Origin: Paenibacillus sp. FSL K6-1330
GTDB lineage: Bacteria; Bacillota; Bacilli; Paenibacillales; Paenibacillaceae
Direction: 5' to 3'
Assembly (NCBI RefSeq): GCF_037976825.1
Contig: NZ_CP150269.1
Location: 4,105,501-4,169,500 of the forward strand
DNA length: 64,000 nt
Shown here: piece by piece, positions 26,662-36,084 of the stretch
Numbering within the stretch: position 1 is the stretch's first letter
How the letters are laid out: the number at the start of each line of letters is the position of its first letter
Program-made: the position numbers and the translations under genes
The notes under the pieces: model-generated
The model's database searches: none
Told to the model about the DNA's origin: nothing
What the model saw: the letters and a program-made list of their open reading frames with translations, nothing else

Positions 26662-27255
26662 TCAATCATTTAATCCCTTTCCATTCAAGATATGCGGGAT
26701 ATATTTTTCAACCCTGGACTCTCGCGTTTTGGATTGCTTGGGTGCAGAAAAATGCAAAATGTAGGCTCTTTGCCGTCCCGGCGTTAATGCTTCAAAAGCC
26801 GTTTTTAAGCCTTGAATTTCAACGAATTTACTTTCTAATTCTTCCGGTATGATATATTCCGTATTCTTTTTAAAGCTCACTTGCAAACCGGCTTTCTCAA
26901 CTTCGATGGCTTCAACAATATATGTTTTCAGGATAAGTTGCATTTCATCGATCTCTTGAACATTGGTGAACCGAATCTGACGCGCTGCCTGAACATTCGC
27001 CGTTTGCTGGATTAGGATTCCATGGGGATCTTTTAACAACGCGCCTTTGTGAAACAGAAGCGCACAGTAATCCTTAAAGCCATGAATCAAAACAATGTTT
27101 TTGTTATCTAACGTGTAACAAGGATGCATCCACTTAAAATCCTCGGTCAGTCCGCAGTCAAGAACGATTTCTCTCAGCAGATTGAATTCTTCCTTCCACT
27201 TCTTAAGCTTGTTAAAATAGGGATCAATCTTGGAATTCCTTTCACCGTTTGTCAT
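26662..27255 (-). CDS. YdeI/DUF1801 family protein
   Basis: 197 residues. The first part (about 1-115) is DUF1801-like (YFNKLKKWKEEFNLLREIVLDCGLTEDFKWMHPCYTLDNKNIVLIHGFKDYCALLFHKGALL), the second part ends in an OmdA/bacteriocin-protection-like segment (IPEELESKFVEIQGLKTAFEALTPGRQRAYILHFSAPKQSKTRESRVEKYIPHILNGKG). This two-part layout is that of Bacillus YdeI; its biochemical role is unknown. The ATG follows AAAGGGGGTAGCTT. It lies 12 bp after the PNPOx-like gene and is probably co-transcribed with it. Confidence 0.85.
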   Translation of the reverse strand: MTNGERNSKIDPYFNKLKKWKEEFNLLREIVLDCGLTEDFKWMHPCYTLDNKNIVLIHGFKDYCALLFHKGALLKDPHGILIQQTANVQAARQIRFTNVQEIDEMQLILKTYIVEAIEVEKAGLQVSFKKNTEYIIPEELESKFVEIQGLKTAFEALTPGRQRAYILHFSAPKQSKTRESRVEKYIPHILNGKGLND

Positions 27256-27267
27256 AAGCTACCCCCT

Positions 27268-27828
27268 TTATGTCCTTGTTCGTTTCGCTAGAGATGTCGG
27301 CAATTGGTCGAGGCTGCTCAAATTCTTTTCTTGCCAGTAACTGTTCAAGCCTTCTTCACCTTTGTGCTCCGCCCACCGTTGGAGTGTTTCTCTCTCCTTT
27401 TCGTACGACATGAATGGTACCGCATAACCGCAGGACGTCTGGACTTTATGTATATCGACTGTAATGATCTGCCGGACTCCAGGCATCGGCTCGAACATTC
27501 CGTATAACAACTCCCACTCGGTGTGTTCCGGAAGAATTACCGTTCCGGTTCCGTACAGGCGCAGAATATTCGGAGGTCCCTGGAATGCGCAGAACATCAT
27601 TGTGATACGACCGTTCTCTTCGAGATGGGCACTGGTCTCATTGCCGCTCCCGGTCAAATCCAAATATGCGACCTTACGATCGGACAAAATCCGGAACGTG
27701 TCGTATCCCTTCGGCGACAGGTTGACGTGCCCATCCCGCGACATGGGAGCCGTGCCGACAAAAAACAGGTGCTGCTTTCGGATAAAGGCCATATGCTCGG
27801 GGAGCATGGCCGGAAACTGTTTTCCCAT
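27268..27828 (-). CDS. Pyridoxamine 5'-phosphate oxidase family flavoprotein
   Basis: 186 residues of the split-barrel flavin-binding fold: FIRKQHLFFVGTAPMSRDGHVNLSPKGYDTFRIL and YLDLTGSGNETSAHLEENGRITMMFCAFQGPPNILRLYGTG are the conserved FMN or F420-type pocket segments; the C-terminus (CGYAVPFM) is typical of the COG3576-like subgroup. The exact reaction is unknown. The ATG follows GGAGGGGATACG. It is the first gene of a two-gene unit with the YdeI-like protein. Confidence 0.87.
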   Translation of the reverse strand: MGKQFPAMLPEHMAFIRKQHLFFVGTAPMSRDGHVNLSPKGYDTFRILSDRKVAYLDLTGSGNETSAHLEENGRITMMFCAFQGPPNILRLYGTGTVILPEHTEWELLYGMFEPMPGVRQIITVDIHKVQTSCGYAVPFMSYEKERETLQRWAEHKGEEGLNSYWQEKNLSSLDQLPTSLAKRTRT

Positions 27829-28289
27829 CGTATCCCCTCCGATGAACTTGTATTAGGTTCGATTCACGCGTGAACACCGACCCAGGTCGAGCGCTCTGAG
27901 GCGTTCGGACGGATCGCTGGCTCCGGTCGTGATCTCGCTCTTGGCTATACGTTCATTGTATTCGAAGCCGCCACATAAGTATAATATATTCTTATCACGC
28001 ATACATACACTCCGGTTATGAATAAGGCGACTAACTCTTCACAACTGTTACGGATGCGCTCTGCCTCGATTATAGTAATGCCTTGTTCGTTATCGACCAA
28101 CAACATGCCCTTACATTTTACAACTGAATTTCCCCTCCCCCGCTTATTTATACATCGATATCTAACCCATATCTCTAACGAATCTTGCGTCCTGCTTCCT
28201 TTTTACTTTGACTTTACTTCATTTTTACTCCCATCTATTAAGCTAACGTGAGGTAGTAAATACCGAATTTATTTTAGGAGGAATTATTA
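27829..28289. other. Intergenic region, about 460 bp, with possible decayed minus-strand frames
   Basis: No gene with start signals is visible. Minus-strand frames around 27855-28115 read protein-like short pieces (VDNEQGITIIEAERIRNSC; DKNILYLCGGFEYNERIAK) in different frames, which may be gene remnants. The end of the region holds the ribosome binding site TAGGAGGAATTATTA for the serine hydrolase. Confidence 0.35.
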
Positions 28290-30344
28290 ATGAAGAAGAT
28301 AGCTTCTGTGTTAATCACCGCTATGCTTTTTGCATTACCGGTTACACCTACTTTTGCTCAAGCGAATCATGATACTGTTAAGCAAAAGGCTCAAGCACTG
28401 GCTTCGGAGATGGTGTCCAATTATGATGTAAGTGGCTTGCAGTATGCGATTATGGATCATGGATCCATTGTGTTATCCGATAGCGCTGGTGTATATGATA
28501 AAGCTACCAAGGAACCGATAAACAAAGACACCATGTTTGGAATAGGCTCAGTCAGTAAAATGCATGTATCTGCTGCAACGATGATGTTAGCTGATTCGAA
28601 TCAAATTGATATTGATAAACCACTGATCAAGTATATCAAGGAATTTAAAATGGCGGATGAACGATATAAAAAGATTACACCACGGATGTTAATGAATCAT
28701 TCTTCAGGGCTTTACGGTAGTCACTATGCGAATAGTATATTTTTTGATGATAATGATACGAAAAATCATGATGAATTATTGGTAAAATTACAATCAGAAG
28801 TTTTAAAGTCAGACCCAGGCGAATATTCAGTATATTGTAATGATGGCTTTCAACTGCTTGAATTATTGGTTGAACGAGTAAGCGGTTTGAGTTATACCGA
28901 ATTCATTGAACAATATATTAGCACCCCGCTGAATTTAGACTCTACTAAAACGCCACTCGATTCATTTGATAGAGAACGGCTGGCAAAAACTTATTTTCCT
29001 GGAATGAATCAGGCTTTACCCGTTGAGAATGCCAATATCCTTGGGACAGGAGGCCTATACTCCACGGCGGAAGAAGTAAGTAAGTTCGCTGAAGTATTAA
29101 TCGGGAATCGAACGGATATTTTATCCGAGAAGTCAGCAAAGTCTATGCAGAACCATGAGTATCGAAATGGAATCTGGGTTTCTGAAGAGACTAACACCGT
29201 GAATTATGGTCTTGGTTGGGATGCCGTTCGTTTAGCACCTTTTAGTGATTACGGAATAACGGCATTATCCAAAGGTGGGGATACTGTTATGTATCACGCA
29301 GCTTTGACTACCCTACCCGATCATGATATTTCTATAGCTGTGCTTTCATCGGGAGGGAACTCAATTTTCAATAATGTGTTTGCATCTAACGTTTTATTAG
29401 AATATTTAAAAGATAAAGGCATTATTAAAAATATTCTACCCGAAAAAAGATTTGAGTCTTCCTTGAAAGTAGAAATGCCATCGGAATATCTCTCTTATTC
29501 TGGAGTATACGGTTCAGTGGGCACGACAATAAATATTGGAATTAAGAACGGAGAGATTGATTTACCTGCTCTATCAGGGGGAGAGATACCACCACAAAAA
29601 TATGTATACACGGGCAATGGACAATTTAAAAACAAGGATGGAAATGTAGCCATTAGTTTTGACCAACAAAAGAATGGAAAAACCTATTTAAAGGTTAACG
29701 CGTATACGAATCTTCCGGGATTAGGTCAAACCGTTGCGGTAATGTATGAATATCAAAAGCTGGATCCCAATCCTCTAAATGATACAACTAAAAAGGTATG
29801 GGAGCATAGAAACGGAAAAAGTTATTATGCATTGGATGAAAAGATAACTTCTGGATTTTATCTAGCACCACAGGTCCTAAATAAGAAAATATCCGTTGAT
29901 GTGGAACATGGGTACGCAAACGGCACTAAGATTGTGGATGAGAATCAAGCCGTAAACGCAGTTGAAATTCCTATCATGTATGGAAGGGATGTATTAGATT
30001 TGAAGTTCTATACATTGAACCGTACGGAGTATGTAATGGTCAATAGTCAATCCTATATCAGTGAAGATGCGATTCAACCCATATATGCAGGGAACTCCTC
30101 GATCAGCAGCATACCATTCAATGGTCAGGCTGTTTGGTATAAGATTGATGAAAAATCAGCCAATCGAGCCATGACTGTGGAGGCCCCTTCAAGTGGAGGA
30201 TTTGCCGTTTATGACGGAAAGGGAAATGTTGTGAACTTTTCAAAGGCAAGCAACAATCACTCGGTTGTACTGCCTGAAAGCGGGATGATCGTTTTTGGTG
30301 GTAAGGCGGGAGATGTATTTCAAATTAATCTGAAGGCTAAGTAG
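28290..30344 (+). CDS. Secreted serine hydrolase, class C beta-lactamase/PBP4* family
   Basis: 684 residues. A signal peptide (MKKIASVLITAMLFALPVTPTFAQA) is followed by a beta-lactamase-like domain (about 28-380): SVSK at 87-90 (SxxK nucleophile motif), YCN at 182-184 (YxN), and KGG in ALSKGGDTVMYHAAL as the third (KTG-like) motif. A C-terminal part of about 300 residues is beta-rich and unassigned. These proteins act outside the membrane as D-aminopeptidases, esterases or peptidoglycan hydrolases, seldom as true beta-lactamases. The ATG follows TAGGAGGAATTATTA. Stand-alone gene with a hairpin after it. Confidence 0.88.
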   Translation: MKKIASVLITAMLFALPVTPTFAQANHDTVKQKAQALASEMVSNYDVSGLQYAIMDHGSIVLSDSAGVYDKATKEPINKDTMFGIGSVSKMHVSAATMMLADSNQIDIDKPLIKYIKEFKMADERYKKITPRMLMNHSSGLYGSHYANSIFFDDNDTKNHDELLVKLQSEVLKSDPGEYSVYCNDGFQLLELLVERVSGLSYTEFIEQYISTPLNLDSTKTPLDSFDRERLAKTYFPGMNQALPVENANILGTGGLYSTAEEVSKFAEVLIGNRTDILSEKSAKSMQNHEYRNGIWVSEETNTVNYGLGWDAVRLAPFSDYGITALSKGGDTVMYHAALTTLPDHDISIAVLSSGGNSIFNNVFASNVLLEYLKDKGIIKNILPEKRFESSLKVEMPSEYLSYSGVYGSVGTTINIGIKNGEIDLPALSGGEIPPQKYVYTGNGQFKNKDGNVAISFDQQKNGKTYLKVNAYTNLPGLGQTVAVMYEYQKLDPNPLNDTTKKVWEHRNGKSYYALDEKITSGFYLAPQVLNKKISVDVEHGYANGTKIVDENQAVNAVEIPIMYGRDVLDLKFYTLNRTEYVMVNSQSYISEDAIQPIYAGNSSISSIPFNGQAVWYKIDEKSANRAMTVEAPSSGGFAVYDGKGNVVNFSKASNNHSVVLPESGMIVFGGKAGDVFQINLKAK

Positions 30345-30356
30345 GCTAGAACTTGT

Positions 30357-30397
30357 ATTGGGAAGCCTTGAGCCGAATGGACCCGGCTTCCCAATAT
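30357..30397 (+). terminator. Hairpin after the serine hydrolase gene
   Basis: ATTGGGAAGCC and GGCTTCCCAAT form an 11-bp perfect stem; the T-run is weak, so termination may be partial. Confidence 0.6.
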
Positions 30398-30418
30398 GCA
30401 CGGCAGTGTTTATATCGA

Positions 30419-30823
30419 TTATGGGGTCTCGTAGTTTTTTAACGGCATACCTACGTATTCCCGGAAGGAGCGAATCCGCTCTCCCTCGAACTCGAAGACG
30501 ATTGCAAGCTCATTACGAAAAGGCCGCCCATTTAACAAACCTTCCGAGCGAAATACCACCACCCCGTTGTCCTCACTCTCAAGCTCGATGAGCGGAGTCA
30601 GTTGCATCTGAAATACGGAGCGCTCGAACCTGATCAATTCCTCGAACCGCTCTTTGCCTTGCTGTTCGTGGTTCCATCCCTCTAACGGAAGCGGAACGAA
30701 GAAATGGAAATCTTCCGTAACCGTTGTAAGAAAATCGGCTGTGTCCCCTGTTTCTAAAGCCTGCTTAAAAGCATCAAACACTTCACAAGTTCGGGATTGG
30801 ACTGAGTCTAGAGATTTCTCCAT
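30419..30823 (-). CDS. SnoaL-like/NTF2-fold protein
   Basis: 134 residues of the cone-shaped NTF2-like fold (VFDAFKQALETGDTADFLTTVTEDFHFFVPLPLEGWNHEQQGKERFEELIRFE ... NELAIVFEFEGERIRSFREYVGMPLKN). The fold hosts many small enzymes and ligand-binding proteins; no catalytic assignment is possible. The ATG at 30823 is used (8 bases after AAGGAGGA) instead of an upstream TTG. It is a single gene that converges on the serine hydrolase terminator. Confidence 0.83.
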   Translation of the reverse strand: MEKSLDSVQSRTCEVFDAFKQALETGDTADFLTTVTEDFHFFVPLPLEGWNHEQQGKERFEELIRFERSVFQMQLTPLIELESEDNGVVVFRSEGLLNGRPFRNELAIVFEFEGERIRSFREYVGMPLKNYETP

Positions 30824-30932
30824 GAACAAATCCTCCTTATTAAAGGTTTATTGTACTCTCTAAATATTGAGTTTACATTGAGTCGTTTTGATTGGTGAGA
30901 CGCCATGTAAAAGGAATCTTGTTTAACATTGG

Positions 30933-31400
30933 TTAGTGCGACACAACCTTTAGCTGGCTCGATATCGTTCCAAGGTGAATGGCTTCGTGAATCAGAGCGA
31001 AGTTGAACAACTCGCCGGCGGTGTTGAATTGGAACGGGCCCAAAGCATACGGATTCGAAAGCTTCTCCCCCAGCATTTCAGGTGTCAACTCAGATAAGCG
31101 AGAAAGCTGCGCGGTTAACAACTCGACCAACTCTTCCTTCGATGGAGGAGTAAACGTCCAGTCCAAGGGCTTTGTTCCAGAGTTAAACAGCGTTTCGTAC
31201 GAACCCGGTATAGCAGCCGGAGAGCCGAAGCTTAGCGTAGAATACTTATCCATCCAATAAATCACATGGCCGACATTCCAACGGATTGTATTGTTGAATC
31301 CTAGCCCTTGAATGTCGAACAGTTCCTCAGGGATCGCCTGCACCTGCTGCAGCACCAATTGACGTACGGTTGTTGCCGTGTTGATAACCATGTCAGACAT
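30933..31400 (-). CDS. DinB-superfamily protein (putative thiol S-transferase type)
   Basis: 155 residues forming the four-helix DinB/YfiT bundle: NTIRWNVGHVIYWMDKYS near residue 37 and NFALIHEAIHLGTISSQLK at the C-terminus supply the conserved metal-binding His triad (GH, HxxxH). DinB relatives act as bacillithiol-dependent or other metal-dependent transferases. The ATG follows AAAGGAGGAAATTAAC. It is divergent from the LysR gene at 31595 with about 195 bp between, making it a possible LysR target. Other DinB members lie at 46028 and (broken) 52056. Confidence 0.86.
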   Translation of the reverse strand: MSDMVINTATTVRQLVLQQVQAIPEELFDIQGLGFNNTIRWNVGHVIYWMDKYSTLSFGSPAAIPGSYETLFNSGTKPLDWTFTPPSKEELVELLTAQLSRLSELTPEMLGEKLSNPYALGPFQFNTAGELFNFALIHEAIHLGTISSQLKVVSH

Positions 31401-31594
31401 GTTAATTTCCTCCTTTGTTATGAGAACCTTTTGCTATTCCCAGTTTAGATCTCATAGAACCTTCCATCAATGCAGTGGGCGTTACCGGAACGTTAAGTAT
31501 CAATTAACGATTATTCGTTGACAGAAAAACAAGATGGAGCAACAATAATCAGTGAACACGATCCAGCGATACAATAGAAAGCAGGTGAAAATCG

Positions 31595-32497
31595 ATGGAG
31601 TTAAAACAACTGCAATATTTCATGGCCATATGTGAAGAGCTTCATTTCACGAGAGCAGCCGAAAAAATGGGTGTCAGTGCACCCAATATCAGTCAGCAGA
31701 TAAGAAGATTGGAAGAAGAATTAGGGGTTCTGTTGTTCGATCGTGTGGGTAAAACAATTGTTCTTACAGACGCTGGAGCAATTCTTCGTGAACATGGTGC
31801 TGCCGTGTTCAGGCATCTGCAGCAAGCGGGCGACGCCATTGCTGATCTGAAGCAAATGCAAGGCGGATCTCTTTCCATCGGGGTCTTGCCGGGTGACGCG
31901 GATCTCATGTTTAATGCCTTGCTACTGAACTTCCATCAAACCTATCCCACTATCTCCCTGTCCCTTTTGGAAACCACAAAAGTAACAGAACAAGCTCTGG
32001 ACCGAAGCATCGATGTCGGCGTAACCATTGGACCTGTTATCGATGATCGTCTCACGTCAATTCCTCTGTTTCATGAAGAGTTCTCATTAGCAGTAAATAT
32101 GAATGATCCCATTGCCACGGAGAACTTCATCCCCTTGAAGAGGTTACAAGCCTTAAAAATGGTCATGTTTCCAGCCGACCACCAATGCCGGAAGCTGATC
32201 GACCGATTTTGCATGGACAACGGGTTTACTCTGCAGCCGCACATGGTGACAACAACGTTATCTTCCCTCCTTCAGATGGTACAGAGCGGAGTTGGCGCTT
32301 GTGTTCTGCCGCGACTTCTATTGGAGAATCTTCACAATCCCGACATCAAGGTTGTGCACCTGAGGAACCCTACGCCATCTCAGGACATTTGTCTGATCTA
32401 CCGTAGCGACAGGTATGTCGGATACGCCATGCGTACGTTTATCAAAACTTTGAGAGCCTACATCGAGACAGCTATCCAACATTCGAAGTCTTCATAG
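31595..32497 (+). CDS. LysR-family transcriptional regulator
   Basis: 300 residues. The N-terminal winged HTH is canonical (MELKQLQYFMAICEELHFTRAAEKMGVSAPNISQQIRRLEEELGVLLFDR), and the remainder is a LysR substrate-binding domain (about 90-295; GSLSIGVLPGDADLMFNALLLNF). LysR proteins are usually activators that bind TN11A sites in shared divergent promoters. The ribosome binding site is AGCAGGTGAAAATCG. It is divergent from the DinB gene; the next gene on the same strand, S66 peptidase, starts 189 bp later and may be separate. Confidence 0.9.
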   Translation: MELKQLQYFMAICEELHFTRAAEKMGVSAPNISQQIRRLEEELGVLLFDRVGKTIVLTDAGAILREHGAAVFRHLQQAGDAIADLKQMQGGSLSIGVLPGDADLMFNALLLNFHQTYPTISLSLLETTKVTEQALDRSIDVGVTIGPVIDDRLTSIPLFHEEFSLAVNMNDPIATENFIPLKRLQALKMVMFPADHQCRKLIDRFCMDNGFTLQPHMVTTTLSSLLQMVQSGVGACVLPRLLLENLHNPDIKVVHLRNPTPSQDICLIYRSDRYVGYAMRTFIKTLRAYIETAIQHSKSS

Positions 32498-32686
32498 AAG
32501 GCAGCACTTTTCTGATCCTTCGGCGATATAGCAAGAGAAACGAGCCGGCAAAGTCTGCCCCACTTCTTCTATCTCAACACAGAATACGTTCATTCAAAAT
32601 CTTTTTTAGTACTGCACTGCAAATTTAGTCAATATATTCTAAAGACACGATCACGATGGCTTCTTCTATTTTCAGGGAAGGAAGAA

Positions 32687-33616
32687 ATGGATATGCCGAT
32701 ACGTCCGCCTATCTTGCAGAGCGGCGATACCGTTGGAATCGTTACCTTAGGTAGCCCGCTCGCTGCAAACATCATTAATGCACGAATCGAATATTTGAGA
32801 GCAATGGGGCTTAATGTTGTTTTGGGTCAATATGTATATGCGCAGAATGGATTTCTTGCTGGCACAGACGAGCAGCGGGCTTCCGATTTAATGATGATGT
32901 TTCGAGATGAGCAGGTCAAAATGATACTGCCCACAAGAGGTGGTACAGGAGTGGCCGGAATTCTTCCGTACCTTGATTATAATGAGATACGAAATCATCC
33001 AAAAATCGTTACAGGTTACAGCGACATCACGGTACTATTAAATGTACTGCATCAATACGTGGATCTAATAACATTCCATAGTCTGCTGCTTATTGACTTC
33101 AAACCCGAAACGCCCGCTTATAATTTCGATCAGTTTTTTTCTGCGACATCCGTGTATTCATTAACCCGGTCCATCTTGAATCCGCCGGAGATGCCGCTGA
33201 TAAGCCATGTTCCGGGCAACGTTACGGGGCAGCTTGTAGGTGGTAATCTGACATCGTTTGTCGATACGTTAGGCACGCCTTTCGAAATCGATACACGGGG
33301 TAAGATTCTCGTTCTTGAAGAAACACATGAACCCACCAATACCGTCTACAGGTACTTGAATGATTTGAAGCTTGCCGGTAAATTTCGTGATTGCATCGGC
33401 ATTATTATGGGAGAATGCTCAGGTTGCCAGGCGGCTTATGGCAAATCCTATGAAGATGTAATCAACGAATTTGTTGTACCTCTCGGTAAGCCGCTTATAA
33501 CGAACCTTGCTACAGGTCATGGTGTTTATAAAGCCGCTTTGCCGATTGGCGCAACCGTTAATCTCGATTCAGTCCATAGTAGAATAACTATAGTTGAACC
33601 TACCGTCAGCGTTTGA
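32687..33616 (+). CDS. S66-family serine peptidase (LD-carboxypeptidase/MccF-like)
   Basis: 309 residues. S66 features: SGDTVGIVTLGSPLA at the N-terminus, the nucleophile in TGYSDITVLLN (near 115), the Glu in LVLEETHEP (near 212) and the His in LATGHGVYKAALPIGA (near 280). S66 enzymes remove D-Ala from cell-wall tetrapeptides (LdcA) or cleave microcin C-type nucleotide-peptides (MccF, immunity). Which one applies cannot be decided; the protein is cytosolic, with no signal peptide. The ATG follows GGAAGGAAGAA, and a strong terminator lies about 110 bases downstream. Confidence 0.9.
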   Translation: MDMPIRPPILQSGDTVGIVTLGSPLAANIINARIEYLRAMGLNVVLGQYVYAQNGFLAGTDEQRASDLMMMFRDEQVKMILPTRGGTGVAGILPYLDYNEIRNHPKIVTGYSDITVLLNVLHQYVDLITFHSLLLIDFKPETPAYNFDQFFSATSVYSLTRSILNPPEMPLISHVPGNVTGQLVGGNLTSFVDTLGTPFEIDTRGKILVLEETHEPTNTVYRYLNDLKLAGKFRDCIGIIMGECSGCQAAYGKSYEDVINEFVVPLGKPLITNLATGHGVYKAALPIGATVNLDSVHSRITIVEPTVSV

Positions 33617-33725
33617 CATCGGAAAGACGATGAGCTGTGTCATGTCTAGCGACAAACCTCGCAGCGCGGAGTCTGCAAAGAAAGTCCTCTGCCCGTAATG
33701 TGTACGGCTCAGACGAACAAGCAGC

Positions 33726-33763
33726 AAAAAACAGCCTTGGCCGACGAACGGCCAGGGCTGTTT
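33726..33763 (+). terminator. Terminator of the S66 peptidase gene
   Basis: AAACAGCC(T)TGGCC and GGCCAGGGCTGTTT pair around GACGAAC, followed by ACAT; on the minus strand an A/T-rich tail also follows. Confidence 0.75.
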
Positions 33764-33922
33764 ACATATGAGCGGTCGGGGCCTATGTTTGCGTAGGAGC
33801 TTACATGATCTTGCTTTCTTCTCACTCGAGCTGTCTATGGATGGTCGAGGAACAAATTGATCTGTTTTCGAAAATTAGCTGAAACTTGAGCAGCAATCTC
33901 GAAGAGAGTCATCCCCAATCCA

Positions 33923-34375
33923 TCAATATGCTGCTTGCTCATACAAATCAACAGGCAATGCCTGCACGAACGGCGACCAGTCGCCCGTTGCATATACATG
34001 AAGCCGGTGCATGGCACGTGTACATACTGTATATAGAAGTTTGCGATCGTTTTCCCGGCTGTAAGCTCGAGATGATGCCTCATAAATCAGAACCGCATCA
34101 AACTCAACACCCTTGGCGAGATATAATGGAATGACCATCGCTCCTTTTTCAAAGGTAACCGTCTCCTTTGTAATGAGCTGCAACTCTTCCCTTCCTTGCA
34201 CCTGTAACGACTCAAAGGCTGCGCGGCTTTCAGCCGCAGTCTTCGTAATGACGGCAATAGAGTCAGGCCTTCGACTTTAAGTGCCTCGATGTCTTTCAGT
34301 ATACGTTCGTCACGCATCTCTCCGCCCTCCACCTTCATAAGAAGAGGTTTCGGTCCGCTCCTTTCAAAAGGGACG
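33923..34375 (-). pseudogene. C-terminal remnant of a HelD-type UvrD-like helicase, frameshifted
   Basis: Two frames make up the end of a HelD/UvrD-like protein: PFERSGPKPLLMKVEGGEMRDERILKDIEALKVEG (34375 to about 34265), then, after a frame change, GREELQLITKETVTFEKGAMVIPLYLAKGVEFDAVLIYEASS ... ENDRKLLYTVCTRAMHRLHVY. KGVEFDAV and LLYTVCTRAMHRL are the conserved motif V/VI region of superfamily 1 helicases. The full protein (about 750 residues) is otherwise absent. HelD recycles stalled RNA polymerase in Bacillus; this copy is dead. Confidence 0.75.
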
Positions 34376-34486
34376 ATTTCCGTTTTTTTTTGCGTTCAAT
34401 TGATTTTTTATATTCTTGGCGTATCTGCCAATTTTTTTTATTTTCCCGTAAAATCGAACTCGCTCGCCCCCTCCCTATATAAAATA

Positions 34487-34528
34487 GAAAAAACCGAGTT
34501 GTAGGTAGAGGTCCCGCAACCCGGTTTT
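34487..34528 (-). terminator. Terminator of the aldo/keto reductase gene
   Basis: On the minus strand AAAACCGGGTTG and CAACTCGGTTTT pair around a 17-base loop and end in a T tract. Confidence 0.75.
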
Positions 34529-34583
34529 ATCAATGTTTGTCCGCTGCTCTCCTCTATCGATACCTTTTCCTAACAAGCTCAGA

Positions 34584-35564
34584 TTATAACGCGCCCACAA
34601 CCCGGTGAGGTACATACGGCTCTTCAAGGGAGGCAATCTCCTCCAGTGTAAGATTGACCGAAAGAGCAGCTGCAGCGTCTTCGAGATGCGATATTCTGGT
34701 CGCACCGACGATGGGAGCTGTAATCGGTTGCTTTTGCAGCAACCAGGCAAGGGCAACCTGTACACGTGGAATGGCTCGCTCTACCGCAATCTGTGCAACC
34801 CGTTCCACAATCACCCGATCGGCATCGGCAGTGGCATCATACTTGGATTTTTGAACCATGTCGGTTTCGGAGCGATGCGTCGATTCTGACCAATCGCGTG
34901 TCAATCGTCCCGATGCTAGAGGGCTGTAGGGGATCACGCCGATTTTTTCAGATTTGCACAGCGGCAACATTTCGCGCTCTTCCTCGCGGTAAATGAGATT
35001 GTAATGGTTCTGCATCGAAACGAACCGCGTCCAGCCATTCATCTCGGCGACATGCTGCGCTTTTAGAAACTGCCACGCATTCATGGCTGAAGCTCCGATA
35101 TAGCGGACCTTTCCGGCTTTCACCACATCATGTAGAGCCTCCATCGTTTCTTCGATAGGCGTATCATAGTCCCATCGATGGATCTGGTACAGATCGACAT
35201 AGTCGGTACCCAAGCGTTTGAGGCTTTTGTCGATTTCACTAATGATCGCTTTCCGGGACAGCCCCATGCCGTTCGGTCCTTCGTGCATACGGAAATGAAC
35301 TTTCGTAGCGAGGACGATTTGATCCCGATTTGCATAATCCTTCAATGCGCGGCCCACAATCTCCTCACTTGTACCGTCTGAGTACACATTCGCCGTATCG
35401 AAAAAGTTGATGCCGAGCTCCAATGCCTTTTTTATAATGGGACGACTGTTCTCCTCGTTAAGCACCCATTGATGCACCCACCGCTCTGCTACGCCAAATC
35501 CCATACATCCAAGACAGATGCGGGATACGTCGAGTCCGGTATTCCCTAGTTTCACATATTCCAT
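34584..35564 (-). CDS. Aldo/keto reductase
   Basis: 326 residues, NAD(P)H-dependent (alpha/beta)8 barrel. The family tetrad is visible: Asp and Tyr in INFFDTANVYSDGTSEEIVG, Lys in VLATKVHF and His in DLYQIHRWDYDTPIEETMEAL; the cofactor part is VGATRISHLEDAAAALSVNLT. It probably reduces reactive aldehydes or ketones. The start is the second ATG (35564); the first overlaps the GGAGGG ribosome binding site. It has its own MerR-type promoter (35588-35616) behind the MerR gene at 35626, a common regulatory pairing. Confidence 0.92.
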   Translation of the reverse strand: MEYVKLGNTGLDVSRICLGCMGFGVAERWVHQWVLNEENSRPIIKKALELGINFFDTANVYSDGTSEEIVGRALKDYANRDQIVLATKVHFRMHEGPNGMGLSRKAIISEIDKSLKRLGTDYVDLYQIHRWDYDTPIEETMEALHDVVKAGKVRYIGASAMNAWQFLKAQHVAEMNGWTRFVSMQNHYNLIYREEEREMLPLCKSEKIGVIPYSPLASGRLTRDWSESTHRSETDMVQKSKYDATADADRVIVERVAQIAVERAIPRVQVALAWLLQKQPITAPIVGATRISHLEDAAAALSVNLTLEEIASLEEPYVPHRVVGAL

Positions 35565-35587
35565 GAACATCCCTCCTTAAATTTAAG

Positions 35588-35616
35588 TCTACCCCCTGGA
35601 GTTATCTCCAGGTCAC
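35588..35616 (-). promoter_or_regulatory. MerR-type promoter of the aldo/keto reductase gene
   Basis: Minus strand: GTGACC, then a 19-bp spacer, then TAGACT. The over-long spacer contains CCTGGAGATAACTCCAGG (35595-35612), the dyad typical of MerR-family activator sites that twist a 19-bp spacer. Confidence 0.75.
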
Positions 35617-35625
35617 GAGTGACAA

Positions 35626-36033
35626 TCAGCATTCTGCGTCTTCCACAAATTTATTGAAAAGATTTTTGTTTTTTCCCAATTTGCGACTTTCCTCGTAGAA
35701 TTGAATTTTCTTCTCTAACAATTTAAGATTCTCTTGATATATATTTAATTTAGCTCTGACTTCCTCTTGATGGTTATATAATATTTGCAATAATTCGTCT
35801 AATCCTTCTTGTCCTTTCTCCAAAAGATCGATGTATTTTTTAAGATCTTCTAACGACATCCCTGTTTGCTTCATGTGTAGAATGAATTTGAGCCAGTTCC
35901 CATCTTCGTCTGTATAGAAACGGATCTTGTTAGAATCTCTCTTGGGCACTACTAATCCCATTTTTTCATAGTAACGAAGTGTATGCTCACTAGTTCCTAA
36001 TATGCGAGCCATTTCTCCTATTCGATAAGACAT
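35626..36033 (-). CDS. MerR-family transcriptional regulator
   Basis: 135 residues. MSYRIGEMARILGTSEHTLRYYEKMGLVVPKRDSNKIRFY is the MerR winged HTH; the C-terminal half is a dimerising coiled-coil (EEVRAKLNIYQENLKLLEKKIQFYEESRKL). There is a Cys only at the very end (DAEC), so it is probably a non-metal, aldehyde- or electrophile-responsive member. It lies between the acetyltransferase and the aldo/keto reductase; matching 19-bp-spacer promoters precede both these genes and probably the SDR gene, making all three likely targets. Confidence 0.88.
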   Translation of the reverse strand: MSYRIGEMARILGTSEHTLRYYEKMGLVVPKRDSNKIRFYTDEDGNWLKFILHMKQTGMSLEDLKKYIDLLEKGQEGLDELLQILYNHQEEVRAKLNIYQENLKLLEKKIQFYEESRKLGKNKNLFNKFVEDAEC

Positions 36034-36084
36034 ATGTCCATCCCTTTCATTTTACCCTTGAAAGTATCTCCTCGAATGAAACCT

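Noticed and set aside
28290..30344. True beta-lactamase
   Set aside because: Class C-like motifs but a KGG third motif, a 684-residue length and a large extra domain fit D-aminopeptidase/PBP4*-type hydrolases better.
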